Positions 10,882 to 24,090 are shown, counted from the first letter of the stretch. The stretch: 64,000 nt of DNA from Uranotaenia lowii (GCF_029784155.1 NC_073693.1:339528023-339592022); one strand, 5' to 3'. Translations and numbers: made by a program. Notes: a model not told the origin generated them from the sequence alone.

Positions 10882-13146
10882 CTACCTATCGCTAGTGCTG
10901 TTTGCCTGACTACTGCTAGTGCTTCGACCACTGTCGTTGGTTGTATTGCTGCTGGAACTTCGGGAAAGATCGCCCGAGGATGGGATGAGATCACCGTTGT
11001 TCTTATGAAAGCTGGCCATAGCAGCCGCAGCAGCAGCAGCCGCAACAGCTTGTGCGTGATGATGTTGGAGTGCTAGGAAATTGGGAGGACTACTCCGTAA
11101 GCTCACCGGTTCTTCCTTAATGTGGTTTGGAGGCAGTGATAAACTACTTGGGTTCGACGTTGGCGGTGATGACCCGGATAGATTGAGCTGCTGAAGATGC
11201 GGGGGTATCAATAAGGCGGAAACGGCACTACTGCTACCGTTCGGAGGAGGTCCAGTAGCCGGCGGATGAGGTTGCTGGTGATGCGGAGGAAGACTATTGC
11301 TGCCGGAACTGCTGTGATGGTTTTTGTTGCTGCTACTGCCGTTCAGGTGATTCGAAGGACTCGTCATCCCCGAGCTGTGATTATTGTTATTACTATTGTT
11401 AACATTCTGGGTAGCATTGTTTCGCATTGCGTGATGATTGCTATACGGACTAAAGTTGTTGCTATAACTATTGTTAAGCTGTGAGCTAAGGCCACTATCA
11501 CTGCTGATGTTGTTAAGCTTGTCACTAGCACTGTTTTGCAGATGCTGCTGTTGTGCTGCGATCATTGAAGCCAATCCAAGATGATCATGGTGATAATAGC
11601 TGGTAGGAGTTGCTGGACTGGCTAACAGGTTCAAAGGAGATGCTATACTAGTTGAAGGTGACTGTAAACTAGATAGCACGCTCATACTCCTCGGGCTTGA
11701 CAGCGACTGGTTGATAGATTCTCTGTCGTCTTCAGGGCTTTTGGAATCATCCATGCTTTCACAGCTTCCAATCGCATCATCCGATCCCTGATCTCGCCCA
11801 TCGTCGTTATCAGCCATCTCCTTATAGCGAATACACTTCTTCTTGCGCCGGCAAGGTTTGCACCATTGATTTTGCTGATCCAGCCCATACCTTGCGCGAC
11901 ATTTCTTCATGCTATTACCACCAGGATCCGCAGGACTGCGGTCCTTTTTCCTCTTCTTCTTTTTGGCACCAAATCCATAGTTGTCTCTCGCCGTCCATCC
12001 TGGGTATAGCTCCATATGCATTTGCCGCTCCTGTCGAGCCTTATCGTAGTAAACACTCTGTTCTTCTCGCGAAAGTGAGTGCCATTTCCGGCCAAGTATC
12101 TGATTAATGGCAGCGGATTCTTTAAGCGTACATTCAGCCACAACTTTAGCGCGCATTTCTTTCATGTAAAGCATGAATGCATTTAGTGGCTTTTTGACGT
12201 GGTTTTTCTTCTTCTCTGCTGCCATTTCGCGTTCTAGTAGAGACTGCCTACTGTGGTGATTGCCACTGTGATGATGATTGTTATTGTTGTTGTTATTGTG
12301 ATTGTTGCTATCGTGATGTGAACTATTATGGTGACTATTGTTTGAGGATCGATGTTGACTGGACGAAAAGCGGCTTGAATCTTCATTCCCTTCCTGTTTA
12401 ATGCTCGGTGGATTTGAAGATCGACCGGAACTAAACCGCGCAGAATCCTGGCTCGATATATCCTGTTTCGGGCCAGGAGTGATTATGGCGTGGTGCGGGT
12501 TTAGCATCGGATGGGAATGCATCGACGGTAGAAGACTGGGAGAGTACCGATAAAAATCACTTGGTAGGGACGTATATATCTGTAAGGATGCCGGGTATGG
12601 ATTTCGGAACCCAGCTGCTGGACTGTACATCGACGGTGTATGCCAAGATGGAGCTACCAGAGGCATATCGGGACTAAGCATAGGATAGGGATACTGACTG
12701 CTCGGGAAACTGTACAGTGGAGGCCTTGTTAATCCCATTGCCTTCGGATCCAATTGGTACGGAAGAATGCCACAATGAGCCGGTGGAGGTGATGATAGAT
12801 GATCGCCATTGTGGCAAAAGAACGGAGGCAACCCCATCTTGTTTGCCATTGAAACTGGCAAGCCGCCGGCGGTACCATTTGGATATGCATACGGTGGAAC
12901 CAAATATCCCATATTGAACCCCGGATGACCATGGGGCAGTTTTGCATACGCGTTATTCTGATCATGCCGGGTAGTTCCATTCTTCACAGTTTTTTCTTCA
13001 CTTTCTGTCAGATCAATCAAGCTGGACTTTTCTTCCAGCAGATTTTCCGTCAGTTTTTCTTCACCTTCCCCTTCGCCTTCATGTTTGAACACTTTAACCT
13101 CGTCTGTACTGCCGAGCTCATCACCGGTAGAACTATTGTGAGGCAT
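10882..13146 (-). CDS. pan: TCF/LEF family HMG-box transcription factor (pangolin), single exon
   Basis: This is the nuclear DNA-binding effector of canonical Wnt/Wingless signalling: it recruits beta-catenin (Armadillo) to activate targets and Groucho-type corepressors to silence them. The 754-residue frame is uninterrupted. Residues 7-50 match the beta-catenin-binding N terminus ([13 protein letters not shown], then [11 protein letters not shown]). Residues 316-384 are the HMG box ([15 protein letters not shown] to MELYPGW), followed by the basic tail KKKKRKKDR at 395-403. A C-clamp follows with Cys416, Cys429, Cys432 and Cys438, which reads the helper site in invertebrate TCFs. A His/Asn run lies at about 264-300, and poly-Ser and poly-Ala runs lie in the C-terminal part. 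PLNLL at 504-508 resembles a CtBP-binding motif (weak). The start ATG has the insect-like context CAAAATG. Insect and vertebrate TCF genes are normally split by introns, so a complete intronless copy is unusual; it may be a mosquito-lineage gene structure or a retrocopy. No internal lesion is seen. Confidence 0.93.
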   Translation of the reverse strand: MPHNSSTGDELGSTDEVKVFKHEGEGEGEEKLTENLLEEKSSLIDLTESEEKTVKNGTTRHDQNNAYAKLPHGHPGFNMGYLVPPYAYPNGTAGGLPVSMANKMGLPPFFCHNGDHLSSPPPAHCGILPYQLDPKAMGLTRPPLYSFPSSQYPYPMLSPDMPLVAPSWHTPSMYSPAAGFRNPYPASLQIYTSLPSDFYRYSPSLLPSMHSHPMLNPHHAIITPGPKQDISSQDSARFSSGRSSNPPSIKQEGNEDSSRFSSSQHRSSNNSHHNSSHHDSNNHNNNNNNNHHHSGNHHSRQSLLEREMAAEKKKNHVKKPLNAFMLYMKEMRAKVVAECTLKESAAINQILGRKWHSLSREEQSVYYDKARQERQMHMELYPGWTARDNYGFGAKKKKRKKDRSPADPGGNSMKKCRARYGLDQQNQWCKPCRRKKKCIRYKEMADNDDGRDQGSDDAIGSCESMDDSKSPEDDRESINQSLSSPRSMSVLSSLQSPSTSIASPLNLLASPATPTSYYHHDHLGLASMIAAQQQHLQNSASDKLNNISSDSGLSSQLNNSYSNNFSPYSNHHAMRNNATQNVNNSNNNNHSSGMTSPSNHLNGSSSNKNHHSSSGSNSLPPHHQQPHPPATGPPPNGSSSAVSALLIPPHLQQLNLSGSSPPTSNPSSLSLPPNHIKEEPVSLRSSPPNFLALQHHHAQAVAAAAAAAAMASFHKNNGDLIPSSGDLSRSSSSNTTNDSGRSTSSSQANSTSDR

Positions 13147-15840
13147 TTTGAAACAGCTTTCATCTATTGTACACTTATTTCAGGTTTTGATTTTTTTGCT
13201 CACTTCATTGACTTATCTCTCTTTTCCCCAAAAGGCACTGATATAATTTTGTGTTTAGGTTTCCGAAACTAGATAATGAGATAACAATTTTGAACTAGGT
13301 TTCACATTGCACTAATTTCAACGGAACTCTTTTCCGCTTGTCTTATCACTTGCTGCTAACCACAACCCTCGCAGTGTGTCGAGATTTTTTTCGTTGTCTG
13401 TAGCTACTGGCTGGTGGTAAGATAATCCTATGCCAGCACATTCCGTCATTCGTTGCGTATGGAGCTTATCCTTCTTGTATCCTCAAAAGCAATCACTCAA
13501 AGCCCGAGATCGATCAGATAACTACTTTTCCATGAGCGAACGAGCGCGCGCGATTTACACCAAAATTCATTCGAGTCCAGTTTTCGCGTTCTCCTTTATT
13601 GTAGAGCGCTAAGCACAGCAAGCTCCTACTCTTCACTCGTGGCTGTGGCCGTTCGAGTTCTTGAACTTCTTGGAAGCTGGTTAGCGCAACGAGTGGCCAC
13701 CGCTCTTCCCGTTTGTATTGGTTTCGCTTCCAGCTTGCTGCTGTGGCTGCCCGACACACAAACACACCCGCACAATTGCCGCCGTCGACGTCGTAGTCGT
13801 TAGCCTGATGTTGTTCGTTAGCAGAAGTAGAAGCTCGGTTCAAGAATATGGACTACACAGCGAGGTGGCCAAAGAAACCAGAATTCAACACACGGCCAAG
13901 TGTATATCGTTGGAGTGGAGAAAAGTGGAGGCGAAGCACACACAACAGCACAAACGAAGAGCGAAGAAACAGGAATCTTGTTAAAATGAAATTACTTTGC
14001 CCTCTTCTCCTGTTTCTTGTGTATTTTTTTGTTGCCTTGGCTCGAGTTCAACAATCGAAATTCTGGATTGTGGAATTTTATATCGTAGGCTTCCGCTGAA
14101 CGAGTTGCTCTGTAACGAAAGATAGTTGATCCTTATATTAGTCTATCAGTTGATATGCTATTTTGATTTCGGTTATATTGCATCGAATTGATAAATATAA
14201 GCTGCGTAATTGACCTCTACATCCCCTCCACTGATCAATGCTCAGTGACGTCATTTTAACAAGACTTAAGCGGTTTCCCGTAGGTTGAATAGCAGCGCTT
14301 CAAAAGTTTGTATTTGTCAGAAAAACAAACCCACCTTCAGTCGTGCACCCATAAAAATCCGTATTCCTTGTCCAATGAACTATACCAGACACTTGTTAAT
14401 TTCCGATCAACCCCCAACTTATCCGGAGTGTCAACGAAAATTGTGAATGACGGCGACAACTAGTGAAGCGACGGCGACGACGACAGTAGAATGCGATAAA
14501 ACAAAACGCGACTTCGTTTTCGCGACACTTGAAATGGATGTTTTGTCCTATTCTTGCGTTCTTCCTTGCTCTTGCTTCCTTTGCACGGATGCCTCCACCC
14601 GCGATTATGTTTTATTTGTCACTCAACACTCGTTTGACAGTTCATAAATTCTTTCACTCTGATTCGTCTGTTCACCTCTTTGATATGGAATGATCGACAA
14701 GTGCGATCCCGTTTCCTCATCAAATCCACAATCAATTACTTCATTTGATCCGTTATCAATCTACACTCTCTTTCTCTACTTAGCGGAATGCTCTAGTATT
14801 TTGCCTGCGATTGAATCCGCTATAGCACTGAATTCTGACAAGCCGCCGCCTAATAGGCCCAGACAGAAAGGAAAAATAAAGCGAAAAAAAAAATTAATGT
14901 GATGCGCGTTCGTGCTTATGAACTGTTTGCTTCTTCTGACGGCGAATGACTGCCCGTGCTTGCGTTGGTAAGTGACGTCTCTCGCGCTCTCTTCAAGCCG
15001 AGCTACTCCTACTTACGCCCACCCAGTCAAGTTCTCACGTACACCAGTGCACGACAAGTGCGATCTCTCCGAGTTATCGCCACCCGATAAAACTCAGAAA
15101 AAGACGAGAAACGTCAAACCGGACAGAGCTTTGCGGTGTTGCTGAGTAGAGAGCGCGCTTGCGCAAGCTCTCTGGACTTTAAATTGAACGTTAAAATTCC
15201 TGGAAATGCAACCCCTAGCTACCTGCTGCTCAACTTAGACTTACTTGCGTACAATTGATCCTTTGGTCCGGATAAGAATCGGCTCGTTGTCCTTTCGGTA
15301 TTTCGCTTCGGTTTTGTCGGATCGGTTGTGCTCCTTTCGGTGAACAAACTGAGAATGAACTGGTGTCAACTTTCAAGACAAGCCGAAGTCCCGACTCGGC
15401 TAAGAAAAAGGATCCCGACGGAAGGATCGTGTGGAAGGTTCCTACAGATAGTATATCAATGGGAAACAGGACGTGATTTGTTTTCATGTTTTGGGTTTAG
15501 GGAATGAGTTTTATTGCTCGCTCAAGGATACTCGTTTTCTACTTTTTCAAAACAATGCAGAGCGTTTCGGATTGCACAAAATTAGAAATTATTTTTGACA
15601 ATGCGTAGATTATTGCCAGCATGCATGTGATGTTTAAGTCGATCATATTCAATCTTTAAGCAATAAAAATGAATCGATAGTTTTTACCGAATATTTAACG
15701 AACGAGATACCGTCAACTGGGGTAACAAGTAACACTTTTCAACTTCAGTGGCTTCTAGAAAACTTATTTCTACAGATAATAATTTTCAGCTTGACACTTG
15801 TTTTTGTTATACCGCTTGCAACTATATTAAACTATGACCC
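13147..15840. other. TCF upstream region, probable 5' UTR and promoter DNA
   Basis: No protein-coding gene is supportable here; the frames of 60-109 codons lack domains and overlap each other on both strands. The stretch is GC-richer than the transposon-filled flanks and directly precedes the TCF start, so it likely carries untranslated exons or regulatory DNA. An upstream splice acceptor or a transcription start could not be decided. Confidence 0.4.
14970..15180. promoter_or_regulatory. GAGA/CTCT-rich patch with CTTGCGCAAG palindrome
   Basis: Clustered CTCTC and GAGAG words (for example GTCTCTCGCGCTCTC near 14976 and AGAGAGCGCG near 15149), followed by the perfect 10-bp palindrome CTTGCGCAAG and then CTCTCT. 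GAGA-type repeats are common in insect promoters. Assignment to the TCF gene, whose ATG lies about 1.8-2 kb away, is inference from position. Confidence 0.25.
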
Positions 15841-16985
15841 ATGGGAGCATGGCCCGACGCAGTGGCCACTTACCCCGTACGACGCGGGTTCAACGACAAC
15901 GAGCCAGTAACGAACGAAGAACTTGTGGCTATCGCTAAGAAACTTGCGGTGAATAAGGCCCCTGGTCCGGACGGAATCCCAAATGCAGTGCTAAAGGTGG
16001 CGGTACAGACCATTCCGGATACTTTCAGAGTGGGGCTACTAAAGTGCCTCGACGAGGGATCTTTTCCCATTTCGTGGAAAACGGCGAAGCTGATGCAACT
16101 ACCGAAACCTGTGAAACCCTCAGGGCATCCATGATCATACAGACCCATTTGTCTGCTGGACACTCTTGGTAAGCCACTGGAGAGGATAATATTTAACAGA
16201 CTTCTTATCTACACAGAAAGCGAAAGTGGACTATCGGACAAACTGTTTGGTTTTTGGAAAGGGAGATCTATGGTGGACGCCATCCGGAAAAGAAGCAGAC
16301 AGGTGTTCGTCACAGCGCCATTGTAACGGTCAACGTAAAGAATGCCTTCAACAATGCCAGCAGGGAAGCTATTGCCACTTCACAGGATGAGTATTCCCAA
16401 TACCCTGTGCAGGATAATAGGAAACTTCTTCGAAAATCGAGTCCTGACTTATGAAACCGAAATTGGATTACAATCTACTGCCCTAACAGCGAGTGTTTTA
16501 CAGAGTTCCATACTCGGACCTGTGCCTTGAAATGCCATGTATAATGAGGTGTTAACGCTGAAACTACCAGCAGGCGTGCAGATAGTCGGATTTGCTGACG
16601 ATATCGTGTTCATGACCACCGGTGAAACAATTGAGTTAGTAAAAGACCTTGCTATGGTGCCCGTAGAAGGGTTGGCATCTGGATGGAGAGAGTTAAGCTT
16701 CAGATAGCTCATCATAAAACCGAATTTCTGTTCGTGACCAATAAAAGAGTTGTGCCGCACATGGAAATCACTGTTGGAGGGCACACGACGTCTTTGAAAC
16801 AGCAGCTGAAATACCTTGGAGTAATGGACGACACTCGCTTGAGTTTAGGTGCGCATGTCAAACACTGTTGTTAAAGTGCATCGAAAGTCATAGATTCATT
16901 GGCCTGGATTATGCCCAACTGCCATTGTCCAAAGAGTAGCAAGATAGCACTGTCGAAACTATGACACGAAGGAGCGGCCTGGGGG
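15841..16985 (+). pseudogene. R1-like non-LTR retrotransposon reverse transcriptase, degenerate fragment
   Basis: Pieces of a reverse transcriptase are recognisable across several frames. NKAPGPDGIPNAVLK is followed by LDEGSFPISWKTAKLMQLPKP at 15841-16131, then by SYRPICLLDTLGKPLERII after an in-frame TGA. Further on is GFADDIVFM, the catalytic YADD-type box, at about 16586-16612. HHKTEFLFVTNKR and LKYLGV follow in the frame starting 16683. The order and wording fit the R1 clade of non-LTR elements. At least one stop and several frameshifts make it dead. Neither the 5' half (endonuclease) nor the 3' end was found, so it is a fragment. Confidence 0.75.
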
Positions 16986-19900
16986 TGCCTGGTGCTTGAG
17001 GGTCGCCTTAAAGTTGTCAGAATGAGCTACATTTTTGCCATTATTGACCTAAATTGGGGGTGAAAGCTATTACTGTCTGGACCAGAGGGGGCCAAACCTA
17101 AGCCCTCGAGTCCCTGGTCGTTCCTCTGGAGACTCATTGGAGGGTGGGCACACAAGGCCTTCTTTTCTGGATAGCTCGGTCTTGAGCAGGAACAAAGCTC
17201 CTCAAGGTCGGCTTTTACAAAATTGCTGATCGCGGGCTCTTCGGAGTAATTAAACACACTGTCTCTGCAAAATTAGAGTTTTTAAGTTTTTTTAACTAGA
17301 ATACCTGTGTGTGTCGTGCGTCGTGTGCTTCGTTGGGCCGGCCTTCGCTGCTGATGGTACTTCTCAGAACGCTCTGGGATCTAGATATGATCTGGCTAGG
17401 CAAATGTAGAGAATTGGCGGTAACTCTGCCAATTCCTCTTCGGCTCCTCAGACCAGAACGGATCCGTTGAATCCGTTCGGCCTACCGATGGTGCACGGAA
17501 TGCAAATAGTCCCAGCTGGGCCTGTTCTTCTGGTGTCGATGGCAGTACCAGATGCGGACCTCGACGATTCGACGAAATCCCAGAATGCATGGACCAGATT
17601 AGACTTTTGGGTCCTAGTGGAAATAACAAATTGTGAGTTTTCAACCTACCGGAATTTCCTTTAACTCGCGCTTTACCTGATTCGTACTTTCGCACAAACA
17701 CTTCTTGTCTTCCGCTGTGCACGTTTCTTGTTAGATATGTAAGACTTTTAACTTTGTCTTTTCACCTGTTTTTGTTTTTTTAAGTTAGGTTTTAAAGAAA
17801 TAACGATCTTTATCACGATCCTTACGTCTTGGCGGCTAAAGCGGAAAGAAATCTTCATTTTCTTGTTATTGGTAGCTCCTCTCGACTCATACAAATCAAA
17901 CCACTTAATTCTGGACTAAAATATTTTTATTTGTGCGTTCTCTGTCGTTTCGTTATAGTACCTTTACTTCGTGTATTTGTTTCAGTGTACCTCTGTTAAC
18001 ATGTTGTGGTCTTGTGAGTCCTGCATTTTTAAACCTAGTTAACTATCTTGCTTGGAAGATATTAATAAATGAACAAATAACAATTAACAATTTATATTTA
18101 ATTTGAATGAAAAAGTAAAGAAAGATTAAATTAAGCCAAACTTTAATGAGTTGAATATCGCAACGGTAACAAAGCTAGGTATCAAGAAAGATGGAAAATA
18201 AGAGCTAGCCTACTGAAGACAGATCATTCCATCTTTATTGGTCTGGATGAATAAGATAAGGATAAAGGTTTGTTTTGGATATTTCCCAGTTCTTCTAGTG
18301 ACCATTCTGGCCAAAGTTCTGCAAAGAAGTTACGTTAGAGTCAATTGACCTCCCATCAGGTGTGATTTGGAAAAGAGCAGAGATGCCAAAGCCCTGTTTT
18401 TTTTATATGGAGAAGGAAATCGTTCAAAACGCTATGAAAAGATCGTTCATAAAAAATTATTCATTCAAATGAGTTTTCCGATAGCCTTATCTAGTTTCTG
18501 AAAGTTTATGGAAAGTTTTACAGTATCAAAGTTAGCAATCTAAACTTAGTTATCGTGATTTTTTCTCCGCAACTAGTCAAGCTCCGTGCGCAATTTCCGT
18601 TCCATAATTTTTCTTCCAAGCCACGTTGCAAGGAATCTTGAGGGTGTTGTGCGACTTCCTGAAGGTTGCGTCATATTTTATTTCTCCATTTCACGGTGTA
18701 TTGGAAAACACAATTCACACAATCAATCAAGGACAACCTTCGAAAATATCCGGCCTTGTTCCGTTAGCCAAACGTGCTGATCACCGGAGCATGAGATTTT
18801 TCCCGAGATTGCGCACGGACAATTTTTATTGCCCATTTGACCCTCCCTTTCGCTTCACCTTCGCATGGACGTTTCATAGAACCCAAGAATATCAGAGAAC
18901 GTTGTTAGACAAAATAATAGATAATAGACCAATGTTCAAAATATCCTCGTCATGGTAGAACAGGTAGAAAATTTGTTAAAGGAAAATTTGTACAAGAGAT
19001 CCTACTGGACAAAATACCCAGTTCGTTTTGTTCCGTTTTTTCCATACTTACACCTACATACATACATTTGTTGATCTTAACGATCCAGACTAACTTAGAG
19101 ACCAGGAAAAAAACAGCACGTTCAAATAGTTTGACAAACAATATTTTTTCGAATCATTATGCGAATCAGATACTCGTTACTTTCTGAAGATAAACTAATT
19201 TTGGCTACATAAGGTAGATTCCAATTAGCCAAACGAATTGCGCGTTGAACGAATCCTGAAAAATTCGTTCCTCTGGACTTCGCTGTAGTTGGTTGACACA
19301 AGCCTAAGACCGGGAAAAGATCGGTTTCAATGTTCCTCCGTTCCTCCGTGGGCTTCAAGGTACAAATAAATAGTAAAAACCTTTTGTTATCGTGCTGTGC
19401 AAATATGGTTCAATATCTATTATTATGTTTATTTATTTACTCTGTTTTGATGTGGGTTCGAGGCCGAGCATCCCGTGGTCTTAGATGGAGGGGGCCCGTT
19501 TTAGCTCAGGTTTTCAACTTTCTTCTTCGGTCAGACGAGGGACGAAATTCCCGGGGGGCGGGGAAACCGAAAGGACTCTCATTCTCCGATCTATTATCGC
19601 TGGTGTACCATCGTTGTTGGCCGAAGAAAACCGGGAGATGGCTGGAACCAGATATGATTTACACCTCTATACGCAGGTTGAAGGGTCGTGTGCGTTTCGG
19701 TGGTCTTTACCTTCGATGCTCACTTCAGGGGTTTCCAGGACGGACAGAACACGACAGGATGGTCCGATTCTCGGGATTGACCACGATGAGACCACGTAGG
19801 GCTTTGAGTTGAAATTCCTGTGGATTTCCAAAGTTTATAGATCAGATAGCAGCGAGCACTACAAACAATACAGTCTCAAAATAATTTACAAAAAGATCGT

Positions 19901-20285
19901 CAGGTTTGAATCTTTAAAGTTTCTAAATACATTTTTTTTTAAAGATCTTTTCAAAAAGACTCGAAATGTCAATAAATAATAAAGAATTTTGAGTAATATC
20001 GACGTCATAAATTTGTATTTTAAATTCTTGATATGTAATTTGTTTGTCTCAAAAAGAACCATTTGAACCATTATCTAATTTAAATCCGACTTCCAAAAAT
20101 GAGTAAAACTTTAAGTTTCGAATGGTGAATCCGATGAGTTCTTATTGTGGATTGTTAGTTTTAATGATTTGTCATGTTTGAATTCTGCATAAGAAAAAGT
20201 TTTAGAACTTCAAACCATAATATTAAACAAATATTCAGGATGGTTTTGAATGTTATTTTCATGTTCAGAAAATAATTTTCAAATA
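16986..20285. other. unassigned DNA, possible old repeat fragments
   Basis: No gene recognised. GC-richer islands at about 17290-17700 and 19440-19810 differ from the AT-rich surroundings and contain frames of 100-160 codons, but I see no known domain in any of them and they overlap on opposite strands. They may be LTR or gag debris of retroelements that I cannot name. Confidence 0.35.
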
Positions 20286-21566
20286 AAGGGTGATACTGTC
20301 AATATCAACTTGACGTATTTCGTTCAATTTTGCATTTAAAAAACCTGAACACCCCTCATTCAAAAAGTGTGTGTGTAGAATGTTGCTCCTATTTTGATTT
20401 TGGAATTCACTCTTCATTTGTCTAAATGCCGTCCAAGGAAGAAAAGCAGCGTATCAAAATTTTGGTCGCGCATCGCGAAAATCCGAGCTTCTCGCACGCA
20501 AAGCTGGCAAAATCGCTAAAAGTTGAGAAATCAACCGTTACAAATGTAATTAAAGTGGTTGGGGAACGTTTGTCGACAGCCAGGAAGTACGGATCGGGGG
20601 GAAATCGAAAACCGGAAGCCGCTGAGACGACAAAGAGAGTTGCCGGTAGTTTCAAGCGAAACCCTAATCTCTCTCTCCGAGATGCCGCAAATAAGCTAGG
20701 TGTTTCGTCTACAACCGTGCATCGAGCCAAAAAACGAGCCGTACTATTTACTTACAAGAAGGTAGTGACTCCAAATCGCGATGGTAAACAAAATACATCG
20801 GCCAAAGCGCGATCCCGGAGGCTGCACACGACGATGCTGACGAAGTTTGACTGCGTGGTAATGGACGACGAAACCTACGTCAAAGCCGACTACAAGCAGC
20901 TTCCGGGACAGGAGTTCTATACGGCAAAAGGAAGGGGAAAGGTAGCAGATATTTTCAAGCACTTGAAAATGTCAAAGTTCGCGAAGAAATATCTGGTTTG
21001 GCAAGCCATCTGTACCTTGAAAAGCAGCATTTTCATAGCTTCCGGGACTGTCAACCAAGAAATTTACGTGAAAGAGTTCTTGAATAAACGTCTGCTGCCT
21101 TTCCTGAAGAAACACGGTTGTTCCGCACTGTTTTGGCCGGATTTGACATCTTGCCATTACGGTTAAAACGCCATGGAGTGATACGCCGCCAACAACGTGC
21201 AGGTGGTTCCCAAGGACAAGAACCCTCCCAACACGCTAGAGCTCCGCCCAATTGAGAAATAATGGCCTTTTGTCAAGCGGAACCTGAAGAAGACCAATAA
21301 TACTGCTAAGGACGAGCAGCAGTTCAAGGCAAACTGGCTTTCTGCGGCGAAGAAGGTGGACAAGGTGGCTGTACAAAATCTGATGGCAGGGGTTAAGCGT
21401 AAGGCCCGACAATTCGGATTCGGAAAAGCGGAAGCCTAACTGAGTATTTTTCCAGAATTTTATACTAATTAAACTTGAAAAAGAAATTTAATTTGATTTT
21501 TAAAATAAACGATTTCACCGATTTACACGCGTTTTCCCTTGACCAAATTTTGACCGTATCACCCTA
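20286..21566 (+). mobile_element. ITmD37E mariner-like transposon, copy 2 (dead)
   Basis: A near full-length copy, 1,281 bp, flanked by TA at 20284-20285 and 21567-21568. Against copy 1 the left terminus lacks about 11 bp inside the inverted repeat (after AAGGGTGATACTGTCAA), and the last base before the right TA is changed. Its central region is more complete than in copy 1, because the 50 bp missing there are present here. Confidence 0.88.
20426..21439 (+). pseudogene. ITmD37E transposase, inactivated (copy 2)
   Basis: Same DDE transposase as copy 1. The frame runs from ATG 20426 for 246 codons, covering both helix-turn-helix segments, the first catalytic Asp (MDDET) and the second (FWPDLTS). 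It stops at a GAA-to-TAA change at 21164-21166. Two more in-frame stops follow where copy 1 has sense codons: TGG to TGA near 21179, and TAC to TAA at the IEKYW site near 21260. The third catalytic residue is therefore never translated. Base changes rather than deletions dominate here, the opposite of copy 3. Confidence 0.88.
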
Positions 21567-21568
21567 TA

Positions 21569-23250
21569 TTGAACTTTAATAATCTCAGAATCTCTGAACA
21601 AAAATGTTAATGGTTTTTCTATCTTATTCAACTGAAAATCGGAAATTCGACAAATTGTAGCTTTTGGCACCGTTGTTGGCACCGTTGAGATCTTGGAATA
21701 AGAAACAGGTTTTTAAAGCCCTTATCAGGCAGGTTAAATACCTATATCAAGAAAAAATAGGGGCAAATCTTTTTAAATTTTTACATTTTATCGTTGAAAC
21801 AATAAATCTACGCTCAAATCACAATCTTACAGTAAAAATAAAAGAGCTTCAAATGATTCGATAAAAATACGATATGAACAAAATATTACCATGAAACATG
21901 GCCTAACTATGTTTCATGCAAAAGAACTTGTGGTAACTAATATTTCACCAAAATTTCAGCATTGACGTGTGCTCAACATCCGTTTCTACCATTTTAAATC
22001 AAATGATATCAAAATATTGCATAAATGAAAAATAGCTCAAAACATAAAAATTTGCATTTAGCTCGCCAGTTTCGGAGATCGGCTATTTTGACTACATTTA
22101 TTATGAATTATTTTTACAAAAACTGTAAGAGATTTCAACAAAAAAAAATGCTCAGACGTATATTAAACATCTCAAAACAATCTCAACACTTTCTTTGCCT
22201 CAGTATTAGATATATTACACAAACACAATTATGAAAAACCCAAATGTCAAAAATACCGATAGCCATAAAACAAAAACAAATGCGAAAAATACCGGTAGCC
22301 AGAAAACAACGCAAGAAGAAACTGTGTTATAACAATCATACCGCCTAAAAGTACTGATAAATGTTTAGTGTGTAGAAAATTTTAAACTTTTAGTTTAATT
22401 ATGTAAGAAAGATTTTATAACACTTTGTTCAACAAAATCACAACATTATCTATATTTACAGTAGAATCCAACATAAAATAGACCGACCAATTCGCCTTTA
22501 CAAAAGCACTATAGATTGACTATTTTGAAAATAGGACTAAGAAAATAAGCTATTAAAATACAAATGATTACACTTTTCAAACCAACCCATTTGTAAATCC
22601 CTGATGAAGGTGTTAAATACACTACACCGAAGCGTAGGATTGAAATTAATTTTTGTAAGAAACTGGACTGATTTGCCGATAATAAATTCAACAAAACATA
22701 CAGTCAAAAACTCAACATCATCATTAGTTTTTGATTCCCGGAGAAAATAATGATCAAAGTTGAAAATGCGCAGCCATTGATACTGCTCGGCCATTGGGTC
22801 TCGCACGGTTTTTATTTTGAAAAAAATACAAGCAATATAGTGCAAAACAATAACAAGCTAAGTGTGTTTTAAAACGCGTGATTATTTTATAGTCACATAT
22901 TTACAGCCATATTCAAGAGATTCATAGTATTTTTGTTACTGGTTTATATTTTATGTTTGAGAAAGAAAAAAGATCGGCAAACATTTACATAAATCATATT
23001 TATTATTCAATAAAAAAATGTTTTTTGCAAAAAAAAAGTTGTTATTGCTACATATTTAAATTTTTTTATCAAAATATTATGTATCAATTAATAACAAACA
23101 GCTTACTGCATTTAAGTCATGAACAAGACTTTGAAGATATTCGCAAAACTGTTTTTAATACAAATTAAAAATTATAGTTTTTTTTTATGTTGATGTGTGC
23201 AGATCCTGGTCGATTTTGGCACGGTTTGATTAAGGCACAGCTTCACATGT
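21569..23250. other. noncoding AT-rich DNA
   Basis: Very AT-rich, short frames only, no recognised protein or repeat boundary. [22 protein letters not shown] words occur twice near 22250-22300, a small local duplication. Confidence 0.45.
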
Positions 23251-23274
23251 GCATTGGGGTGTCCCGAAATTGTG

Positions 23275-23430
23275 AGGCTTGGTTATTCCGCCGAAAGTCG
23301 CCAGGCCGAAAGCTATTCGGCTGAAGGTCATTCGGCTGATGGACGTTAGACCAAATGGATTATTCGGCCAGCGCGGCGGTTATCCAGCCAAAGGCACTTA
23401 GACAAATGGTTGCTAGGCCGATGAGACATA
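23275..23430. repeat. degenerate GGCCGAATGG-type minisatellite, left block
   Basis: Loosely repeated units of about 15-18 bp with the theme (A)GGCCGAATGGTCGTT and variants such as GCCGAAAG, TTCGGCTGA and GGCCGATGA. The same theme recurs at 25965-26145 on the other side of the TTAA-flanked insertion, so the two blocks were probably one array. Confidence 0.6.
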
Positions 23431-23732
23431 TTAACCCTTCATTTCATGATTTTTTATTTTTTCTCGAAAAAATTCTCAATGATGAATACATGAAGGGAAA
23501 AATAAGGAAAAAATATTATTTTCACATAATTCGGTTATTTAGCAAAAATATTAATTGTTGCATATTTGCAACAACATGAAACGGTTACACCTTTTTTTCT
23601 TCACACTTGACAACTGGAAATAAATGCTTATTCCTAATTTCTTTTGCACTAATCATAGTTTTCGCACAGGAACTTCGCAAATCTAGATTTCTGGACACCG
23701 GAAAGTTAAGAATTTATCTGGGAGTAGTTATG

Positions 23733-24090
23733 TATGTTGGTTTTCCACCATGGGTGCACGGATTCACCGCAGTTTTGCCTAAGTATGTGCTCTCATGCAT
23801 TCTGGAACCGACCCCATGGCTTCGTATGTAGGTATATTTTGGAAGAACGAGTCAATCAGGTTACTTAGAGGTATTCCGGCATCCGTGCATATACCTGGCC
23901 AGCTGGCAGCTGGTTAAACATTCATATAATCAGTTATAAGAGGAAACACATCTTACCTGTCGGCTTCTTATGGGATTCGAACCCAAAAGTTGTCTCGCCG
24001 ATACCGGGAATCGAACCCAGCCTGGCACATCGGAACCAGACTCGCACCAGCTTATCCACTAGACTACAAAGACTCTCGAGAAATCAGCTA
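23733..24090 (-). mobile_element. tRNA-derived SINE, copy A
   Basis: On the minus strand it starts with a tRNA-like head near 24085: the A box TAGTCTAGTGG, then the B box GGGTTCGATTCCCGG, then a second GGGTTCGAATCCC. A body follows that matches the SINE at 61038-61491. It is flanked by the direct repeat GGAGTAGTTATG at 23721-23732 and 24091-24102, a target-site duplication as expected from LINE-driven insertion. Confidence 0.75.

Noticed and set aside
19330..19812. 160-codon plus-strand frame as a gene
   Set aside because: A 104-codon frame overlaps it in another phase, there is no domain and the composition is repeat-like. Left as unassigned DNA.
24001..24060. A functional tRNA gene
   Set aside because: The boxes belong to a SINE with a target-site duplication, and the anticodon arm is not canonical.
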